From assembly GCF_014193845.1 (NCBI RefSeq), contig NZ_JACHZX010000004.1, positions 124,001 to 188,000 on the forward strand: a stretch of 64,000 nucleotides of DNA, read 5' to 3'. Below the pieces are notes generated by a model. The model saw only the letters and a program-made list of their open reading frames with translations, was not told the DNA's origin and did no database searches. The translations under genes were made by a program, and so were the position numbers. This document shows, in pieces, positions 9,592-19,513 of the stretch; within the stretch, counting starts at the first letter, position 1; each line of letters begins with the position of its first letter. This stretch comes from Sphingomonas sp. BK345 (lineage in GTDB: Bacteria; Pseudomonadota; Alphaproteobacteria; Sphingomonadales; Sphingomonadaceae).

Positions 9592-12087
9592 TTAAAAATC
9601 GAGACGCACAGTCGCCGAAATCGTCCGTCCGGTCAGCGGACGCGCCCCGACCAAGGGGGTACCCTCCACGCCCTGGCTGTCCGCGGACGGTGACGACGGC
9701 GCGTCGAGACCGCCCAGCGCGACGGTATCGAAGAGGTTGCTGGCATTGACGATCACGCGCAGTCGATCGGCCGGCCGCACCTCCAGGAACGCGCTGGTGG
9801 TGATGAAGGCCGGTATGACCAGCCGGTTCTCCTCCTGCGCGAAGCTCCTCGTCGCACCGATGAACGTGGCGCCGAACGCGACTCGCGAGAGGTCGATCTC
9901 GGGCGAGGCCTGGAAGAGCAACTTGGGCTGTGCGCGCGGCGCGTGGCCGTCCAAACTGGAGTTAAGATAGTCCTTGTCGATCTTGGCATCGGTATAGGTC
10001 GCTCCACCGCGAAGACCGAAGAGGCCCACGCGCAATGAACCCTCCAGTTCGAGCCCCTTCGCCACATAGTCGCGCTGGATCGGACGGTCCCGTATCTGGT
10101 CGTAATTGTCGTCGAAGGTGGTCGCCCAAAAGCCGGTGAGATTGAGCACGAAGGTCTCGCTACGATATTTCGCGCCCGCCTCGGCTTGACGGACACTGTT
10201 CACCGCGGCCGACCGGTCGCGTAATGAGCCGTGGGCGTCGAGTTCGCCGTGGAACAGAAGGCGCGTGGCGGGTGTGCGCGCGCCAAGGCTGTAGCGCGCG
10301 AACACGGCCAAAGGCTCGATCACGCGATAGGTGATACCGCTCGAATAGGAGAGGTAATGGTAGCGATAGTTGACCGGCGCCGGCGCCAGGAAATCGGTCG
10401 CTTGCACTCTGATTTCCGGCGTCGACAAGCTGCCGTCACGGTTTATGTCGAGTGGGATCTCAGGCAAGCGTCCGGCGCCATTCGGACCCCACGTTTGCCC
10501 GACTGCACTTCCTTGATCGTAACGGACGCTGCCGCCGATTGAGATTTTGCCGGCGTGATAGTTGAGCGAGGCGAACGGGGCACTGATCGCATTGTCCGTC
10601 TGCACGGAGCGGCGCAGCGGCGGATCGAAGGCGTTCAGGTACAGGAGCACGCCACGATCGGTGAGAAGCCTCCCGCTGTTCGCTACGACGTCGGTCAGCG
10701 CCGAGTTGCCGTGGCCGCGCAGATCAGTGAGCATCGTGACCCACGACGAATCACGATCGATCGTCTGACGTGCGGTGTAGAGGCCCGCCGTCACCGTCAG
10801 TTCGCCGGCACCGACGTCCAAGAGCCGGCTGATACGCACTTCGTTCGTCACGTCGTCGTAGCTGTGGATCGGCAGGTGGAGCATGACGACGGCGGCGCTA
10901 AGCCCGTTGCCGTTCAGGGGATTAGCGCGACTGGAGACGATCGTCCGGCCGCTGAGCGGACCCGAGGCAAAGACCGCCTTGCCTCCGAGCGATCGATCGA
11001 AGGTGTCGGTGATCTCGTCGACCCCATCGTTGATCTCGCTATAGGCGCTGGTGAACGGCACCGTGACGACGCCGTCCACGCCCGAGTAGCGCAGCCGCTC
11101 CTGCACCAGCCAGCCGCCGAGATCGAACTGCGCCTCCACACCGACCACGCGCTCGCGCAGGTGCTGCCCGTCGCGCAGGTCGGCGGATATCACGTTATTG
11201 CGTCGGTCCAGCAGCAGGAAATCCCGCAGGTAGCGCGACGCGAGCGCGTCGTGCAGCGCGTCGAAGCCTTTGATCCGGGTCAGCTTCGGCCGGTCATCCG
11301 TGCCGCCGTAGAAGAAGGGCACGACGTCGTAGAAGGGCGTACGATCGTTCAGATATTTGCCATAGAGGCGCACGTAACCGCTGCCCAGATCGTGGGTGAC
11401 GTTGAACTTGAGCTGCCCCCCTCTCTGCGCATCATAGCCGGTGCGGCGCGGTCCTTGGCCCTGGCGGAAGAAGCCGCCGGCCTGGAAGCGCCAGCCGTCA
11501 CCGAGCGGACCGCCATAGGTGACGTCCGCACGCGACGAGCGATAGTCGAGCCCGCTGCCGAGCGCGACCGCGCCGCCCTGCACCTCGCCCGTCTTCGGAA
11601 TGAAATTGATCACGCCGCCGGGCGAGTTCGACGCGAAGGTGGACGCCGAGCCGCCACGGATCACCTCGACCTGCGACAGGGTCAGATCGGTTCGCACGAG
11701 ATCGACACCCGCGGCGCCGAAGATGTCACCGAACTCCAGGACGGGAAGGCCGTCCTCCTGTACCTGGATAAACTTGGCGCCGCTCGAGGCGGCGGGCAGG
11801 CCGCGTACCGTCAGCGTCCCATTGCCCTCGCCGCCGGACGCGTCGGAGCGCAGGCCAGGCACGTCGCGGAGCAGGTCGCCCACGCCACGCGCGCCGAGCC
11901 GCTCGACGTCCTCCTCGTGGAGCACGCTGGTCGAGGTGGCGCTGTCCAGCGGGTCCCGCGCGCGCGCCACGCCGGTGCTCACCGTATCGTTGCTGGGCGC
12001 GCTCGGCGGCGCCTCGGCGGTCACCACCGTCGGCACCATCAGCGCCGAAGCCGCTGTTGTGAGAAATAAAAACCGAATGATCCTCAC
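9592..12087 (-). CDS. TonB-dependent outer-membrane receptor
   Basis: The 831-residue protein has a signal peptide ([25 protein letters not shown]), a plug domain and a 22-strand-type barrel. The plug contains [23 protein letters not shown], then [20 protein letters not shown] and VINFIPKTG. The protein ends in aromatic TVRLDF, as barrel proteins do. I chose the GTG at 12087 because AGGGAGAAGAG lies just upstream and the signal peptide begins there. The upstream extension would put 35 non-signal residues in front. The ligand (siderophore, carbohydrate or other) cannot be inferred. No TonB, ExbB or regulator gene is adjacent. Confidence 0.92.
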   Translation of the reverse strand: MRIIRFLFLTTAASALMVPTVVTAEAPPSAPSNDTVSTGVARARDPLDSATSTSVLHEEDVERLGARGVGDLLRDVPGLRSDASGGEGNGTLTVRGLPAASSGAKFIQVQEDGLPVLEFGDIFGAAGVDLVRTDLTLSQVEVIRGGSASTFASNSPGGVINFIPKTGEVQGGAVALGSGLDYRSSRADVTYGGPLGDGWRFQAGGFFRQGQGPRRTGYDAQRGGQLKFNVTHDLGSGYVRLYGKYLNDRTPFYDVVPFFYGGTDDRPKLTRIKGFDALHDALASRYLRDFLLLDRRNNVISADLRDGQHLRERVVGVEAQFDLGGWLVQERLRYSGVDGVVTVPFTSAYSEINDGVDEITDTFDRSLGGKAVFASGPLSGRTIVSSRANPLNGNGLSAAVVMLHLPIHSYDDVTNEVRISRLLDVGAGELTVTAGLYTARQTIDRDSSWVTMLTDLRGHGNSALTDVVANSGRLLTDRGVLLYLNAFDPPLRRSVQTDNAISAPFASLNYHAGKISIGGSVRYDQGSAVGQTWGPNGAGRLPEIPLDINRDGSLSTPEIRVQATDFLAPAPVNYRYHYLSYSSGITYRVIEPLAVFARYSLGARTPATRLLFHGELDAHGSLRDRSAAVNSVRQAEAGAKYRSETFVLNLTGFWATTFDDNYDQIRDRPIQRDYVAKGLELEGSLRVGLFGLRGGATYTDAKIDKDYLNSSLDGHAPRAQPKLLFQASPEIDLSRVAFGATFIGATRSFAQEENRLVIPAFITTSAFLEVRPADRLRVIVNASNLFDTVALGGLDAPSSPSADSQGVEGTPLVGARPLTGRTISATVRLDF

Positions 12088-12272
12088 TATCTCTTCTCCC
12101 TGAACCGCAGCACCGCGGCGCTTCGCGCATCGGCAGCGACAAAGGATAGATAGACGGAAGTCCAATTCGCATCTTGTATTGACCGGGAGCAACTTACCCG
12201 TTTCGCCTAGGTTACGCGACCTTACTATGCGATTTCATCGTGATGCGTCGCAGCACGTGCTTAACGAGCAAC

Positions 12273-13322
12273 TTAACGACCGAGCCACGTGATCGCGGCG
12301 CCATAGGGGTGACACTCCGCCAGCACCTGCGCCTCACCGCCCGGGAAGCTGGTGAGCGTCAGCAACACCGCGGCACGGTCTGCGGTCCACTCGAAGCCGA
12401 TGCGCACCAGCGGTCGCTCGCGCGTCGCCGCCGCACCGGCGGCGGCGATCACCGCGTCGAGCTCGGCGCGCGCGGGCGCGCCCAGATATTGCGTCACCAT
12501 CGAGTGGACGATCGCGCGACAGCGGCCCGGCGGCGCCGGCTCGACGAGCCGGTCGCCCAGCCATGCCACGGCGTCGCCGCGCTCCACCCGCGGCGGCCAC
12601 CGTCGTGCCAGCGCCAACGCGCTCTCGAGGCGCCGCGACCGTGCCGACTGATCGACGAAGACGAAGGCCATCAGCCGCTCGCACGTGGCGGCATCCGCCG
12701 CATCGAGCGGCGCCAGGTCAACGCCGCGCGCCGCGACCAGCTCGACCGCGGCATCGGGCGGCGGCGGACCCCGCCAGTCGGGCGCGATCCGGACGGGCGA
12801 GGCGGGGTCGCCCGCCGCGACTCCGCCGAGGTCGTAGGCGTAGCGATGCAAGTTGAGGTTGAGGCCGGTGCTGGCGCCGATCTCGAGCAGCTCGACCGGC
12901 AGGTCGAAGCGCGCGCGCACGACCTTGAGCGCGGCGAGGATCGCCGCCGCGCGCCCGACCTCGTTGGTCTGCGGCGTATGCTGCATCCACTCGGCGATGA
13001 AGGCATCATGCGCGGCGAGCGCCTCGCCGATCGCGCCGTCGACGTCGCGGTGCTCGCCGCGGTACAGCGCGCCGAGCCGTGCCGGCGTGTCGCGCCGCGC
13101 CAGCGCGTGCAGCGCGGCGTTGAAGCGCATCGCCAGCGCCGCGGCGGCACGGTCGCCCGGCCAGCGCGCGAACACCGCCGCGGTGAGCGGCGCCCGCGCC
13201 AGCTGGCGCGCGCCCGATTCGAGTACCGCCGCGACGACGGGCGAACCGATCGTCCGCGCCACCTGGGCCTGACGCCGCAATTCTCCAGCGTCGGGCTCGA
13301 AATCAAGAAGTTGCTCAAACAC
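12273..13322 (-). CDS. DUF2332 family protein
   Basis: This protein has 349 residues from a GTG at 13322. The hallmark is VELLEIGASTGLNLNLHRYAYD, reminiscent of a Rossmann-type nucleotide-binding start and typical of DUF2332 proteins, which have no assigned function that I know. An N-terminal helical region includes AEWMQHTPQTNEVGRAA. The late region GFEWTADRAAVLLTLTSFPGG looks like the closing beta strands of a methyltransferase-like fold. I infer a possible SAM-dependent enzyme, but no activity should be assigned. It is transcribed away from the chemotaxis operon. Confidence 0.8.
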   Translation of the reverse strand: MFEQLLDFEPDAGELRRQAQVARTIGSPVVAAVLESGARQLARAPLTAAVFARWPGDRAAAALAMRFNAALHALARRDTPARLGALYRGEHRDVDGAIGEALAAHDAFIAEWMQHTPQTNEVGRAAAILAALKVVRARFDLPVELLEIGASTGLNLNLHRYAYDLGGVAAGDPASPVRIAPDWRGPPPPDAAVELVAARGVDLAPLDAADAATCERLMAFVFVDQSARSRRLESALALARRWPPRVERGDAVAWLGDRLVEPAPPGRCRAIVHSMVTQYLGAPARAELDAVIAAAGAAATRERPLVRIGFEWTADRAAVLLTLTSFPGGEAQVLAECHPYGAAITWLGR

Positions 13323-13374
13323 CCGTCAGTCTATCCACTGGAGCGACAGCGCCGCGCGCGGAGCCAAACAGTGC

Positions 13375-13390
13375 TGGAAAGTGCTTTCCA
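13375..13390. promoter_or_regulatory. Near-perfect palindrome in the gap upstream of the chemotaxis operon
   Basis: TGGAAAG-TG-CTTTCCA has 7-bp perfect arms around two bases. It lies in the 332-base gap between divergently transcribed DUF2332 and the STAS/che genes, 53 bases upstream of the DUF2332 start. It could be an operator for either side. The rest of the gap (13323-13654) shows nothing else I can name. Confidence 0.3.
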
Positions 13391-13654
13391 TCCACTTAAC
13401 CGCACCGATCTCTTGCTCGACCGCTCCCGGCCGTGCCAGCTCAGCCCCGTCCGTGCAATCATTCTCGCCGAAACCGTGTTTAACGTCATTTTAGGACGGC
13501 ACGTCCATGAGGAAGTCGGCGCAGCGGCACCGCCCGGGACCAACCCGGTCGCCCAACGCGCTATATTGGGGGATGGGACAGGTGTCGGCTGGTCCTCGCC
13601 GCGGCGAGCGATGCTTCCGACGCGACCTCCCGCCCGACTGACCAGGATTTCGCC

Positions 13655-13915
13655 ATGGCGTACGTGCTGCCTCCCCGTCTCGACACCGCGGCCGCGCCGC
13701 CGCTCCGCGTCGCGCTGAAGAAGCTGGTCGAGCAGGCGCAGCCGCTCACGATAGACGGCAGCGCGGTGGAGCAGATCGGACAGGCCTGCCTGCAGGTCCT
13801 GATCGCCGCGCGCGCTGCCGCGGTCGCGCAGGGGCAGAGCTTCGCGCTGACCGCGGTCAGCATCCCCTTCGCCGACGCCGCCGCGCTCGCCGCGGTCGAC
13901 CTCTCCGCCGCCTAA
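13655..13915 (+). CDS. STAS-domain protein at head of the chemotaxis operon
   Basis: This small 86-residue protein reads LTIDGSAVEQIGQACLQVLIAA in the middle, the beta-strand/helix pattern of STAS domains. The region where anti-sigma-factor antagonists carry their phosphorylatable Ser or Thr is occupied by GQACLQ, so classic SpoIIAA-type phosphorylation is doubtful. STAS proteins often head alphaproteobacterial and other che operons with an unclear role, perhaps as a CheX-like scaffold. It is followed after 33 bases by cheA on the same strand. Confidence 0.75.
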   Translation: MAYVLPPRLDTAAAPPLRVALKKLVEQAQPLTIDGSAVEQIGQACLQVLIAARAAAVAQGQSFALTAVSIPFADAAALAAVDLSAA

Positions 13916-13948
13916 GCGCGCGCCGCCCGGTTCACAGGAGCAGACGTC

Positions 13949-16162
13949 TTGGATCTCGACGCAATCCAGCAGATCTTCTTCCAGGAGTGCGAGGAAGGCC
14001 TGGCCGGCATGGAAAGCGCGTTCGCCGCGCTGCGTGCCGAAAATTATGACGCCGAGACGATCAACGGCATCTTCCGAGCGGTCCACTCGATCAAGGGCGG
14101 CGCGGGCGCGTTCGGGCACGAACGGCTCCAGGCCTATACGCATCAATATGAGACGCTGCTCGACCTGCTCCGCAGCGGCGCGCTGACGCTCACTCCGGCG
14201 CTCACCAACCTGATCGTCGCCGCCTTCGACATGCTCGCGGACCATGTCGCCGCGGCGCGCGACTCGGGCGAGGCGCCCGATGACGCGGTGATGCTGGCGC
14301 GGCTGATCGCGGCCGCGAGCGGCGACGAGGCCGCCGAGATCGCCGCACCCGCGGCCGCCGTGGCGCCGACAGCGGCCGAGGCCGAGGACGAGATCGCCTT
14401 CACCCCCGCCCCCATCAGCCTGGGCGACGACTTCGACGACCTCATGGCGATGCTGGGCGATGTCGCTCCCGCCGAGGAGCCGTATGCTGCCGACGCTCCG
14501 GCGGCGGCCGGGCCGCAGGACTGGCTGGTCACCTTCAAGCCCACTCCCAACGCGCTCGACAACGGCGGCGAGCCGCTGCTGCTGCTGCGCGAGCTCGTCC
14601 GCATGGGCGGGCGCGTGCTGTCGTGCGACGTGTCGGCGCTGCCGCCGCTCGCCTCGATCGATCCCGAGGTCTCCTATCTCGCCTGGTCGATCGCGGTTCC
14701 GGCGAACGTGGACGAGGACGATATCCGCTCGGTGTTCGAGTTCACCGACGGCTGCGCGGTGACGCTGTCGCGCGGCACCGCCGCGCCCGTGGTAGCGGAC
14801 GAGCCTGAGACGCCCGCTGCCGCCCCCGCCGCAGCCGCCGCCCTCGCGCCGACCGCGACGGCCGCGCCGGCGCCCTCGCCTGCCCCCACGGCGGCGCCGG
14901 TGACCGCGGCACCCGCGCCCAAGCCGGCGCCGCCTGCGCCTGTGGTCGCCTCGGTCGTGGCGCCCGCGCCGACCGCGGTAGCACAGACGATCCGGGTCGA
15001 CCTCGACAAGCTGGACCGGCTCGTCAACCTGGTCGGCGAGCTGGTGATCACTCAGGCGATGCTGGCGCAGCGTTTGTCCGAGAACAACATGGCGGGCATC
15101 TCCGAGCTCACCGACCTCGATCACCTGACGCGCGAGCTGCAGGAATCCACCATGGCGATCCGCGCGCAGCCGATGAAGACCGTGTTCAGCCGCGTGCCGC
15201 GCATCATCCGCGAGCTCGAGGGCGAGACCGGTAAGCGCGTCCGCCTCGATATCGAGGGTGAGATGACCGAGGTCGACAAGACCGTGGTCGAGCGGATCGG
15301 CGAGCCGCTGACGCACCTTATCCGCAATGCGGTCGACCACGGGCTGGAGACGCCGGAGGAGCGGATCGCGGCGGGCAAGCCGGCCGAGGGCGTGGTCACG
15401 CTGTCCGCGGCGCACCACTCGGGTCGGATCGTCATCACCGTCAGCGACGACGGCCGCGGCATCGACCGCGCGCGCGTCCGGGCCAAGGCGATCGAGCGCG
15501 GCATCATCCTGCCCGACGCGGTGCTGAGCGACGAGGAGGTCGACAACCTGATCTTCGCGCCGGGCTTCTCCACCGCGGCGACCGTCTCGAATATCTCGGG
15601 TCGCGGCGTCGGCATGGACGTGGTGCGCAAGAACGTCCAGGCGCTCGGCGGACGCATCGGGATCCAGTCGAAGTTCGGCGCGGGGTCGAGCTTCTCGCTC
15701 AGCCTGCCGCTGACGCTCGCGGTGGTGGACGGCATGATCGTCACCGTCGGCGACCAGACCTTCGTGATTCCGCTCAGCCATATCGTCGAGAGCCTGCGCC
15801 CGACCGACGGGGCGGTGACGGCGATCGGCGTGGACGGCGCGGTGCTCGACGTGCGCGGCTCCTACGTGCCGATCTACCCGGTGGCCGAGCAGCTCGGCCT
15901 CGGCGGCGGCGAGCGCGACCCCGCCAACGCGGTGCTGATCGTGGTCGAGGCCGACCACGGCCAGGCCGCGCTGCTGGTCGACTCGATCCAGGACCAGCGC
16001 CAGGTGGTGGTGAAGAGCCTCGAGGCCAATTACCAGGCGATCGACGGCCTAGCCGGCGCGACGATCCTCGGCGACGGCCGGGTCGCGCTGATCATCGACG
16101 TCGACGCGCTGACGGCGCACCGCGTCCGCACGCCGCGACCGGTGCTGGCGCACGCGGCATGA
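13949..16162 (+). CDS. cheA: Chemotaxis histidine kinase CheA
   Basis: The 737-residue kinase starts at a TTG preceded by ACAGGAG. The P1 (HPt) domain covers about residues 1-105 with the phospho-accepting His46 in FRAVHSIKGGAGAFG. A P2-like domain lies around 190-275, and a long Ala/Pro linker follows to about 345. The P3 dimerisation helix contains DKLDRLVNLVGELVI. The P4 ATPase shows the N box LIRNAVDHGLETPEER, DDGRGID, and GFSTAATVSNISGRGVGMDVV. The C-terminal P5 is a CheW-like coupling domain. It receives signals from the chemoreceptors through CheW and phosphorylates CheY and CheB. Its stop overlaps the cheR start by ATGA. Confidence 0.97.
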   Translation: MDLDAIQQIFFQECEEGLAGMESAFAALRAENYDAETINGIFRAVHSIKGGAGAFGHERLQAYTHQYETLLDLLRSGALTLTPALTNLIVAAFDMLADHVAAARDSGEAPDDAVMLARLIAAASGDEAAEIAAPAAAVAPTAAEAEDEIAFTPAPISLGDDFDDLMAMLGDVAPAEEPYAADAPAAAGPQDWLVTFKPTPNALDNGGEPLLLLRELVRMGGRVLSCDVSALPPLASIDPEVSYLAWSIAVPANVDEDDIRSVFEFTDGCAVTLSRGTAAPVVADEPETPAAAPAAAAALAPTATAAPAPSPAPTAAPVTAAPAPKPAPPAPVVASVVAPAPTAVAQTIRVDLDKLDRLVNLVGELVITQAMLAQRLSENNMAGISELTDLDHLTRELQESTMAIRAQPMKTVFSRVPRIIRELEGETGKRVRLDIEGEMTEVDKTVVERIGEPLTHLIRNAVDHGLETPEERIAAGKPAEGVVTLSAAHHSGRIVITVSDDGRGIDRARVRAKAIERGIILPDAVLSDEEVDNLIFAPGFSTAATVSNISGRGVGMDVVRKNVQALGGRIGIQSKFGAGSSFSLSLPLTLAVVDGMIVTVGDQTFVIPLSHIVESLRPTDGAVTAIGVDGAVLDVRGSYVPIYPVAEQLGLGGGERDPANAVLIVVEADHGQAALLVDSIQDQRQVVVKSLEANYQAIDGLAGATILGDGRVALIIDVDALTAHRVRTPRPVLAHAA

Positions 16163-17028
16163 TCCCCGCGATCGCCCTGCCCAGCGAGTCGTCGCTCAAG
16201 CGCGAGTTCCACTTCGTGCCGGCGGACCATCAGGCGATCTCGCGGATGGTCTATGACGAGCTCGGCATCCTGCTGCCCGATGGCAAGGCGCAGCTGGTGT
16301 ACGGGCGTGTCGCGCCGCGCGTGCGCGCGTGCGGGCTCGACAGCGTCGGCGCCTACATCAAGCTGATCGAGCAGGACGCCGACGAGCGGCTGCGCATGTT
16401 CGACGCGATCACCACGAACCACACCGCCTTCTTCCGGGAGGCGCATCACTTCGAGGACTTCGTCGAGCGGCTGTGGCCCAAGCTGTCGCAGCGCGTTCTC
16501 GGCGGGGGGCGCGTGCGGCTGTGGTCGGCGGCCTGCTCCAGCGGCGAGGAACCGTACAGCTGGCTGATGGCGAGCTTCGGCACCGACCGCGGGCTGGCGC
16601 AGCGCGTGCTGCGCGCCGACTTCAAGCTGCTCGCCACCGATGTGTCACCGAGCGTGCTCGCCACCGCGCGCGCCGGCACCTACCCGGCGGCGACGCTGCG
16701 CACCGTGCCACCGGCGCTGCGCAGCACTTGGCTGAGCGGTCCGAGCGAGCGCCAGACGGTCGATCCGATGCTGCGCGACGCGATCGCGTTCCGCCCGCTC
16801 AACCTGCTCGGCAACTGGCCGATGCGCGGCCGCTTCGACGCGATCTGCTGCCGCAACGTGATGATCTACTTCGACGAACCAACGAAAGCGCGTCTGCAAG
16901 CACGGCTCGCTGACCATCTGGAGACGGGCGGCATGCTCTACATCGGCCATTCCGAGCGGCTCGCCGACGAGGTCGCGCACCGCTTCGAGAGCGTCGGGCG
17001 CACCGCTTATCTGAAGGTGGCGGCATGA
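16159..17028 (+). CDS. cheR: Chemotaxis protein methyltransferase CheR
   Basis: The 289-residue enzyme methylates glutamates on chemoreceptors using SAM. An N-terminal helical domain (about residues 15-90) includes the block ITTNHTAFFREAHHFEDFV. The SAM-binding part reads LWSAACSSGEEPYSWLM, and the later catalytic-domain blocks are FDAICCRNVMIYFDEP and GGMLYIGHSERL. Two chemoreceptors in the window end in xWxxF, which fits a CheR that uses pentapeptide docking. Start and stop both overlap their neighbours by four bases, so it is translated in series with cheA and cheB. Confidence 0.97.
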   Translation: MIPAIALPSESSLKREFHFVPADHQAISRMVYDELGILLPDGKAQLVYGRVAPRVRACGLDSVGAYIKLIEQDADERLRMFDAITTNHTAFFREAHHFEDFVERLWPKLSQRVLGGGRVRLWSAACSSGEEPYSWLMASFGTDRGLAQRVLRADFKLLATDVSPSVLATARAGTYPAATLRTVPPALRSTWLSGPSERQTVDPMLRDAIAFRPLNLLGNWPMRGRFDAICCRNVMIYFDEPTKARLQARLADHLETGGMLYIGHSERLADEVAHRFESVGRTAYLKVAA

Positions 17029-18044
17029 GCGTCCGTACCCTCGTCGTCGACGACTCGCTCACGATGCAGGCGCTGATCCGGCGCACGCTGTCGGTGGATC
17101 CGGCGATCGAGGTCGTAGGCACTGCCGCGAGCGCGGAGGAGGCGCGCGCCAAGATCAAGGAGCTCGATCCCGACGTCGTCACGCTCGACATCGAGATGCC
17201 GGGCATGAACGGGCTCGACTTTCTCGAGCGGTTGATGCGGCTGCGCCCGACCCCGGTGGTGATGCTGTCGACCCTCACCTCGGACGGAGCGGAGGCTAGC
17301 ATCGCCGCGCTCGAGCTCGGCGCCTTCGAGTGTTTCGACAAGCTGGCGCTGCGCCGTGAGAATGAGGCGATCCGCCTGCCCGCACTGGTCCGCGCCGCCT
17401 CGGGCACGCGCCGCCGGCTCGCGCCGCTGCCGCCCAAGAGCGAACCGATCGACGGCGACTATCGGCCGCGCGACAATGCGCTGATCGCGGTGGGCGCATC
17501 GACCGGCGGGGTCGAGGCGCTGATCGAGCTGCTCACCGGCTTTCCCGCCAACTGCCCGCCGACGGTGATCGTCCAGCACATGCCGGCGAGCTTCACCGCC
17601 AGCTTCGCCGCGCGGCTCGACCGGCTGTGCCGCCCGAGCGTGGAGGAGGCGCGCGCGGGCGCGCCGCTTCAGGTCGGCAAGGTGTATCTCGCGCCGGGAG
17701 GTGACCGTCATCTCGAAGTGGCGGGCAGCGGCGGCAAGCGCCACTGCCGCCTGCTTCAGGGCCCCAAGGTGAGCGGGCATCAGCCCTCGGTCGACACCTT
17801 GTTCCACTCGGTCGCGCGCTGCGCTGGGGCGGACGCGGTAGGTGCGCTGCTCACCGGCATGGGGGCCGACGGGGCCGAGGGCATGCTGGCGATGCGCACG
17901 ACCGGCTCGGTCACGATCGGGCAGGACGAGGCCACCAGCGTCGTCTACGGCATGCCGGCGGTGGCGCATCGGATCGGCGCGGTGGTACAGCAGCTGCCGC
18001 TGCGCCGCATCGCGCCGCGGCTGTTGCAAGAGTGCCGCGCATGA
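17025..18044 (+). CDS. cheB: Chemotaxis protein-glutamate methylesterase CheB
   Basis: The 339-residue protein has a receiver domain with VVDDS and phospho-acceptor Asp55 (VTLDIEMPG), then a linker and the methylesterase/deamidase domain. The catalytic triad is complete: Ser159 in VGASTGG, His185 in VQHMP and Asp282 in LTGMGADG. It removes methyl groups from receptors in response to CheA. One oddity in the receiver is that the usual KP after the conserved lysine reads DKLALRRE. Compare the second, degenerate copy at 19514. It is flanked by ATGA overlaps with cheR and cheD. Confidence 0.96.
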   Translation: MSVRTLVVDDSLTMQALIRRTLSVDPAIEVVGTAASAEEARAKIKELDPDVVTLDIEMPGMNGLDFLERLMRLRPTPVVMLSTLTSDGAEASIAALELGAFECFDKLALRRENEAIRLPALVRAASGTRRRLAPLPPKSEPIDGDYRPRDNALIAVGASTGGVEALIELLTGFPANCPPTVIVQHMPASFTASFAARLDRLCRPSVEEARAGAPLQVGKVYLAPGGDRHLEVAGSGGKRHCRLLQGPKVSGHQPSVDTLFHSVARCAGADAVGALLTGMGADGAEGMLAMRTTGSVTIGQDEATSVVYGMPAVAHRIGAVVQQLPLRRIAPRLLQECRA

Positions 18045-18595
18045 ACAGCATCACGCTCCGCGACGGCTTCCGTCGCCTCACCGTGGCGCAGGGCGAGACC
18101 AAGGTCAGCGACCGCGAGGACGTGGTGCTGACCACCGTTCTGGGTAGCTGCGTCGCCGCCTGCTTCTACGATCCGGTCGCGAAGGTGGGAGGCCTTAACC
18201 ATTACCTGTTAGCCGAGGGGAATGTGTCCGATCCCGCCTCGATGCAGCGCTACGGTGTCTACGCCATGGAAGTGCTGATCAACGCCATGCTCTCGATGGG
18301 CGCGGTACGGTCGCGCATGAAGGCGCGCATCTTCGGCGGCGCGACGATGCGCTCCGGCTTCCGCGACATCGGCGGCGACAATATCGCCTTCGCTCGGCGT
18401 TTCCTGCGTGACGAGAAGATCCCGCTGGTCGGCGAGGACGTCGGCGGCAATGGCGCGCGACGGGTCGAGTTCCGCGCCGCACTGGGTCTCGCGCGCTGTC
18501 GCGTCGTCACCGAGGGCGCGCCGCCGCCGCTGCTGCGCGTCGCCCCCGCCCCCGTTTCCGCGATCGCCCATGTCGGCGACGTCGAGTTCTTCTGA
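18041..18595 (+). CDS. cheD: Chemoreceptor glutamine deamidase CheD
   Basis: This protein has 184 residues. I use the ATG at 18041 overlapping the cheB stop rather than one three codons upstream. The catalytic Cys lies in TTVLGSCVAACFYDP and the His in VGGLNHYLLAEG, both hallmark CheD blocks. Next comes the family pattern IFGGATMRSGFRDIGGDNIAFARRFL. The protein deamidates receptor glutamines to glutamates and in some species is modulated by CheC. No cheC gene is seen here. Confidence 0.95.
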   Translation: MNSITLRDGFRRLTVAQGETKVSDREDVVLTTVLGSCVAACFYDPVAKVGGLNHYLLAEGNVSDPASMQRYGVYAMEVLINAMLSMGAVRSRMKARIFGGATMRSGFRDIGGDNIAFARRFLRDEKIPLVGEDVGGNGARRVEFRAALGLARCRVVTEGAPPPLLRVAPAPVSAIAHVGDVEFF

Positions 18596-18624
18596 TTTCC
18601 CGAATTGCCCAGGAGCCCTTTCCC

Positions 18625-18999
18625 GTGACCAAGACGATCATGACCGTGGACGACTCGCCCAGCATGCGGATGCTGCTGCGAGCGGCGCTGACCGATCTCG
18701 GCTACAATGTCGTCGAGGCCGAGGACGGGGTGCACGCGCTCGAGACGCTGCAGAATTTCGAGCCCGAGGAGGAGCCCGATCTGCTCATCACCGACATCAA
18801 CATGCCGCGCATGGACGGTTTCGGGCTGATCGAGCAGGTCCGCGCCGACGGTCGCCGCTCGCTGCCGATCCTGGTGCTCACCACCGAGAGTTCGGAGGAG
18901 AAGAAGCAGCGCGCGCGCGACGCCGGCGCCACCGGCTGGATCGTCAAGCCCTTCCACCCCGAGAAGCTCGCCGCCGCGATCCGGCGCGTGCTGCACTGA
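18625..18999 (+). CDS. cheY: Chemotaxis response regulator CheY
   Basis: The single receiver domain has 124 residues. Key residues are Asp9/Asp10 in TVDDSPSM, phospho-acceptor Asp57 in LLITDINMPRMDG, the switch Thr in LVLTTESSE and Lys in WIVKPFHPEK. It would be phosphorylated by CheA and bind FliM at the flagellar motor. Several flagellar genes near 39 kb are truncated, so whether it still has a motor to act on is open. The gene lies 29 bases after cheD and 26 before cheW. Confidence 0.95.
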   Translation: MTKTIMTVDDSPSMRMLLRAALTDLGYNVVEAEDGVHALETLQNFEPEEEPDLLITDINMPRMDGFGLIEQVRADGRRSLPILVLTTESSEEKKQRARDAGATGWIVKPFHPEKLAAAIRRVLH

Positions 19000-19025
19000 T
19001 CTCCAGCGTATCCGAGGAGCCACCC

Positions 19026-19466
19026 ATGTCCCGTCAGCTCATCACCTTCCAGCTCGGCGACCAGCATCTGGGCGTCGACATCATGGCGATCCGCGAGATC
19101 CGCGCCTGGTCGCCCGCCACGCCGCTGCCCAACGTGCCCAGCCACGTGCGCGGCGTCGTCAACCTGCGCGGCGTGGTGCTGCCGGTGCTCGACCTGCGTC
19201 ACCGGCTCGGCTGGGGCGTCACCGACCCGACCGCGCGCCACGTCATCATCGTCGTGCGGATCGGCGAGCAGCTCCAGGGCATCATCGTTGACGCGGTGAA
19301 CGACATCGTCACGGTGCAGACCGAGGACATGCAGCCGCTGCCCGACATGGGCGACGCCGCGGCGGCGCAGTTCCTCGACGGCCTGGCGACGATCGACCAG
19401 CGGCTGATCCTGGTGCTCGCGCTGGAGCGGCTGGTGGAGCGCAGCGTGATGGCGGACGCTGCCTGA
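19026..19466 (+). CDS. cheW: Chemotaxis coupling protein CheW
   Basis: This 146-residue protein starts at the ATG at 19026, preceded by GAGGAGCCACCC. The open frame continues far upstream, but there it only shadows cheD and cheY. It carries the standard CheW pattern: ITFQLGDQHLGVDIMAIREI, then VPSHVRGVVNLRGVVLPVLDLR and a C-terminal VLALERLVE. It bridges receptor tips and CheA P5. It is the only stand-alone cheW seen in the window. Confidence 0.96.
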   Translation: MSRQLITFQLGDQHLGVDIMAIREIRAWSPATPLPNVPSHVRGVVNLRGVVLPVLDLRHRLGWGVTDPTARHVIIVVRIGEQLQGIIVDAVNDIVTVQTEDMQPLPDMGDAAAAQFLDGLATIDQRLILVLALERLVERSVMADAA

Positions 19467-19513
19467 TCTACGTGATAAAAGTTACGTTTACGCTTTTCGC
19501 CTAGGACGAGGTC

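Noticed and set aside
7247..9595. A 782-codon plus-strand frame opposite the CHASE3 chemoreceptor
   Set aside because: The receptor on the other strand has clear domains. This frame is His/Arg-rich and motif-free.
13331..15958. A very long open frame antisense to cheA, 875 codons
   Set aside because: It is a GC-rich shadow. It has His/Arg/Asp-rich composition, no domain, no ribosome site, and lies opposite a fully conserved cheA.
19467..19513. Flagellar sigma-28 promoter before the degenerate cheB
   Set aside because: TAAA and GCC-like elements are present but the spacing is wrong. Only low GC supports any promoter.
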